Source: Thalassotalea psychrophila
Lineage (GTDB): Bacteria > Pseudomonadota > Gammaproteobacteria > Enterobacterales > Alteromonadaceae
DNA: 64,000 nucleotides
NCBI RefSeq assembly: GCF_031583595.1
Contig: NZ_CP134145.1
Location: forward strand, 1,364,001 to 1,428,000
Direction: 5' to 3'
Shown here: positions 62,244 through 64,000 of the stretch, one piece after another
Position numbering within the stretch: the first letter of the stretch is position 1
How the letters are laid out: every line of letters begins with the position of its first letter
Made by a program: the position numbers and the translations under genes
Notes under the pieces: generated by a model
Told to the model about the DNA's origin: nothing
Seen by the model: the letters and a program-made list of their open reading frames with translations, nothing else
Databases searched by the model: none

Positions 62244-64000
62244 ATGAAGTTAATAAGCTATTTACCTCTCGTCCCTTTCGCTTTAGGGATTACCGCCTGT
62301 TCTGAACAAGCTCAAAATTCAACTGAAAGTCACACTACAGCTAAAGTAGAAGCTGCTGTTACCAGTAAAACTTACAGTGCAGAACAGTTTTTTCAAACTA
62401 CAACTGTGTTTGGTTCATCTATAAATCATGATGGTAGCGCAGTGTTAGTTTCCAGCGATGCCACAGGTGTGTTTAATGCGTATCGATATCCAACAGATGG
62501 CTCTGCTCCAACACAATTAAGTATGTCAGATAAAGATACTATATATGGTGTTAGTTGGTTTCCAAGTGACGATCGTTTTTTATATAGCGCCGATCAAGGT
62601 GGTAATGAACTGAACCATTTATACGTACAAGAGCAGGACGGTACGGTAAAAGATCTAACACCGGGGGATAATTTAAAAGCATCATTTATGGGCTGGCTTG
62701 ATGATGGCTCATTTTATGTTAAAACCAATGAGCGTGATGCAAAAGCTATGGATGTATACCATTACAATAGTAGCGACTATTCGCGTGAACTAGTTTTTAC
62801 AAATGAGCAAATGCTAAGTGTTGATGATCATAGTAACAACGGCCAATATATTGCTTTGGTAAAAGCGGTTTCTGGCTCTGATTCTGATATGTATTTAGTC
62901 GATTTAACCAGTGATGATAAAACTCCGCAATTGTTAAGTGCCTCTGCTGGACCAATAGAGGAGGGGGTATATACCTTTACAACAGATTCAACGTCATTAA
63001 TTTATGGCACCAATGAGTTTGGTGAATACAATCAGGCTTGGTCCTATAATATTGCGACTCAGCAGCGTAGTTTGTATTACAAAAGTGATTGGGATGTGAG
63101 CTTTGTCGATTTTTCAAAAGATGGCAAGTACGCCACTGTTGGTATTAATAATGATGCGCAAACGCAATTAACTATTAGTAACGTTGCAACGGGTGAAGCT
63201 GTTGTCTTGCCTAAACTCCCTGCGGGCGATTTACGTAGAGTTAATTTCTCCAGTGATTCATCAAAAATGGTTTTTTATATAAATTCAGATATTTCACCTT
63301 CTAATTTATTCACTTATACATTGGGCGGTAGCAGTGCCAAACAATTAACCAATACCTTAAATTCAGAGATGCAAGCCTCTGATCTTGTTGCCAGTGAAGT
63401 AGTTCGTTTTAAAAGTTTTGATGGTTTAGTGGTCCCAGGTTTACTTTATAAACCTAAAATGGCATCGGCTGACAATAAGGTTCCAGCCTTAGTATGGGTT
63501 CATGGCGGCCCTGGAGGTCAGTCTCGTAAGGGGTACCGAGCGGCTATTCAACATTTGGTCAATCAAGGTTACGCTATTTTTGCGGTTAATAATCGCGGTT
63601 CATCTGGTTATGGCAAAACCTTTTATCATTTAGATGATAAAAATCATGGTGAAAATGATCTGCAAGATATTGTTTATGGTAAAAAACATTTGCAGACTTT
63701 AGATTGGGTGGCAACTGATAAAATTGGCGTTATTGGCGGCAGTTATGGCGGTTATATGACTATGGCCGCTATGGCATTTACCGATGAATTTGAAGTTGGT
63801 ATCAATATATTTGGTGTAACGAACTGGTTGCGGACGCTAGAAAGTATTCCGCCATGGTGGGAAGCATTTAAAATCGCACTTTATGATGAAATGGGTGACC
63901 CTGCTACAGATGAAGAACGCTTACGTCGTATTTCGCCATTGTTTCATGCGAAAAATATCACTAATCCTGTATTAGTTGTGCAAGGTGCCAATGACCCTCG
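62244..64000 (+). CDS. S9-family prolyl oligopeptidase-like lipoprotein, 3' end outside window
   Basis: Frame open from the ATG at 62244 (AAGGAACC upstream) to the window edge: 585 residues seen. Signal peptide MKLISYLPLVPFALGITAC with a lipobox (Cys19), then a beta-propeller-like region (~50-390) and an alpha/beta-hydrolase domain. The nucleophile Ser500 sits in GGSYGGYM; WVHGGPGGQSRKGYR is the oxyanion region; Asp584 in GANDPR is probably the catalytic Asp at the very edge, and the His must lie beyond. Likely a periplasmic or outer-membrane-anchored peptidase, in keeping with the peptide importers nearby. An extended -10 (TGGTATAAA) is at 62194-62202. Confidence 0.9.
   Translation, partial: MKLISYLPLVPFALGITACSEQAQNSTESHTTAKVEAAVTSKTYSAEQFFQTTTVFGSSINHDGSAVLVSSDATGVFNAYRYPTDGSAPTQLSMSDKDTIYGVSWFPSDDRFLYSADQGGNELNHLYVQEQDGTVKDLTPGDNLKASFMGWLDDGSFYVKTNERDAKAMDVYHYNSSDYSRELVFTNEQMLSVDDHSNNGQYIALVKAVSGSDSDMYLVDLTSDDKTPQLLSASAGPIEEGVYTFTTDSTSLIYGTNEFGEYNQAWSYNIATQQRSLYYKSDWDVSFVDFSKDGKYATVGINNDAQTQLTISNVATGEAVVLPKLPAGDLRRVNFSSDSSKMVFYINSDISPSNLFTYTLGGSSAKQLTNTLNSEMQASDLVASEVVRFKSFDGLVVPGLLYKPKMASADNKVPALVWVHGGPGGQSRKGYRAAIQHLVNQGYAIFAVNNRGSSGYGKTFYHLDDKNHGENDLQDIVYGKKHLQTLDWVATDKIGVIGGSYGGYMTMAAMAFTDEFEVGINIFGVTNWLRTLESIPPWWEAFKIALYDEMGDPATDEERLRRISPLFHAKNITNPVLVVQGANDP

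Overview
The window is AT-rich, densely coding chromosomal DNA from a marine gammaproteobacterium. The protein sequences and the gene order (tig-clpP-clpX-lon-hupB-ppiD, dnaX-ybaB-recR-htpG-adk, pspF/pspABC next to sapABCDF) point to the Alteromonadales, most likely Colwelliaceae (Colwellia or Thalassotalea type). That placement comes from remembered family resemblance, not from a search. No rRNA, prophage, plasmid or CRISPR array is visible.

Layout. 1-5.1 kb: the 3' part of purF, a repeat-rich spacer, a Yip1 membrane protein, a small unknown gene and a tetR-aldehyde dehydrogenase operon. 5.3-12 kb: miaE, a DUF885 lipoprotein peptidase, lpxH-ppiB, cysS and folD. 12.3-12.9 kb: a tRNA operon (Pro-Arg-His-Pro) with a strong promoter and a 3' tRNA-Pro fragment. 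13.4-22.4 kb: the protein-quality-control block tig, clpP, clpX, lon, hupB, ppiD. 22.6-30.7 kb: the peptide ABC importer sapABCDF with pspF, divergent from the envelope-stress operon pspABC. 31-35.1 kb: a nucleotide-sugar epimerase, two UspE-like proteins and galU. 35.2-38.9 kb: a RAYT-type transposase lacking its catalytic residues, then about 2.5 kb that is mostly non-coding, with two copies of a GGGCCGGAG element, a structured-RNA candidate, two small membrane-protein genes, a secreted Cys-repeat protein resembling the HvfA RiPP metallophore precursors, and a perfect FNR box. 38.9-49.6 kb: a CheY-like protein, apt, dnaX (with a programmed frameshift site), ybaB, recR, htpG, adk, a DnaQ-like exonuclease, a POT peptide transporter and a HAD phosphatase. 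50.2-56 kb: a three-gene SMC/condensin-like operon followed by a decayed fourth cistron. 56-62 kb: a complete RND efflux operon (OMF, RND and MFP on the minus strand). 62.2-64 kb: the start of an S9 peptidase.

Several groups of genes work together. Lon, ClpXP, trigger factor, PpiD and HtpG form a proteostasis set, and lon and htpG carry good sigma-32-type promoters. PspF and the psp promoter region keep the sigma-54 architecture known from E. coli. The spacers are rich in repeats: heptamer arrays (GRAACKA), a GAATACG/CGTATTC family, and GGGGTCAGA hairpins.

The best candidates for under-described biology are the SMC-kite-kleisin operon without a JetD nuclease, the orphan EGKCG-repeat precursor with its regulatory surroundings, and the catalytically dead RAYT.
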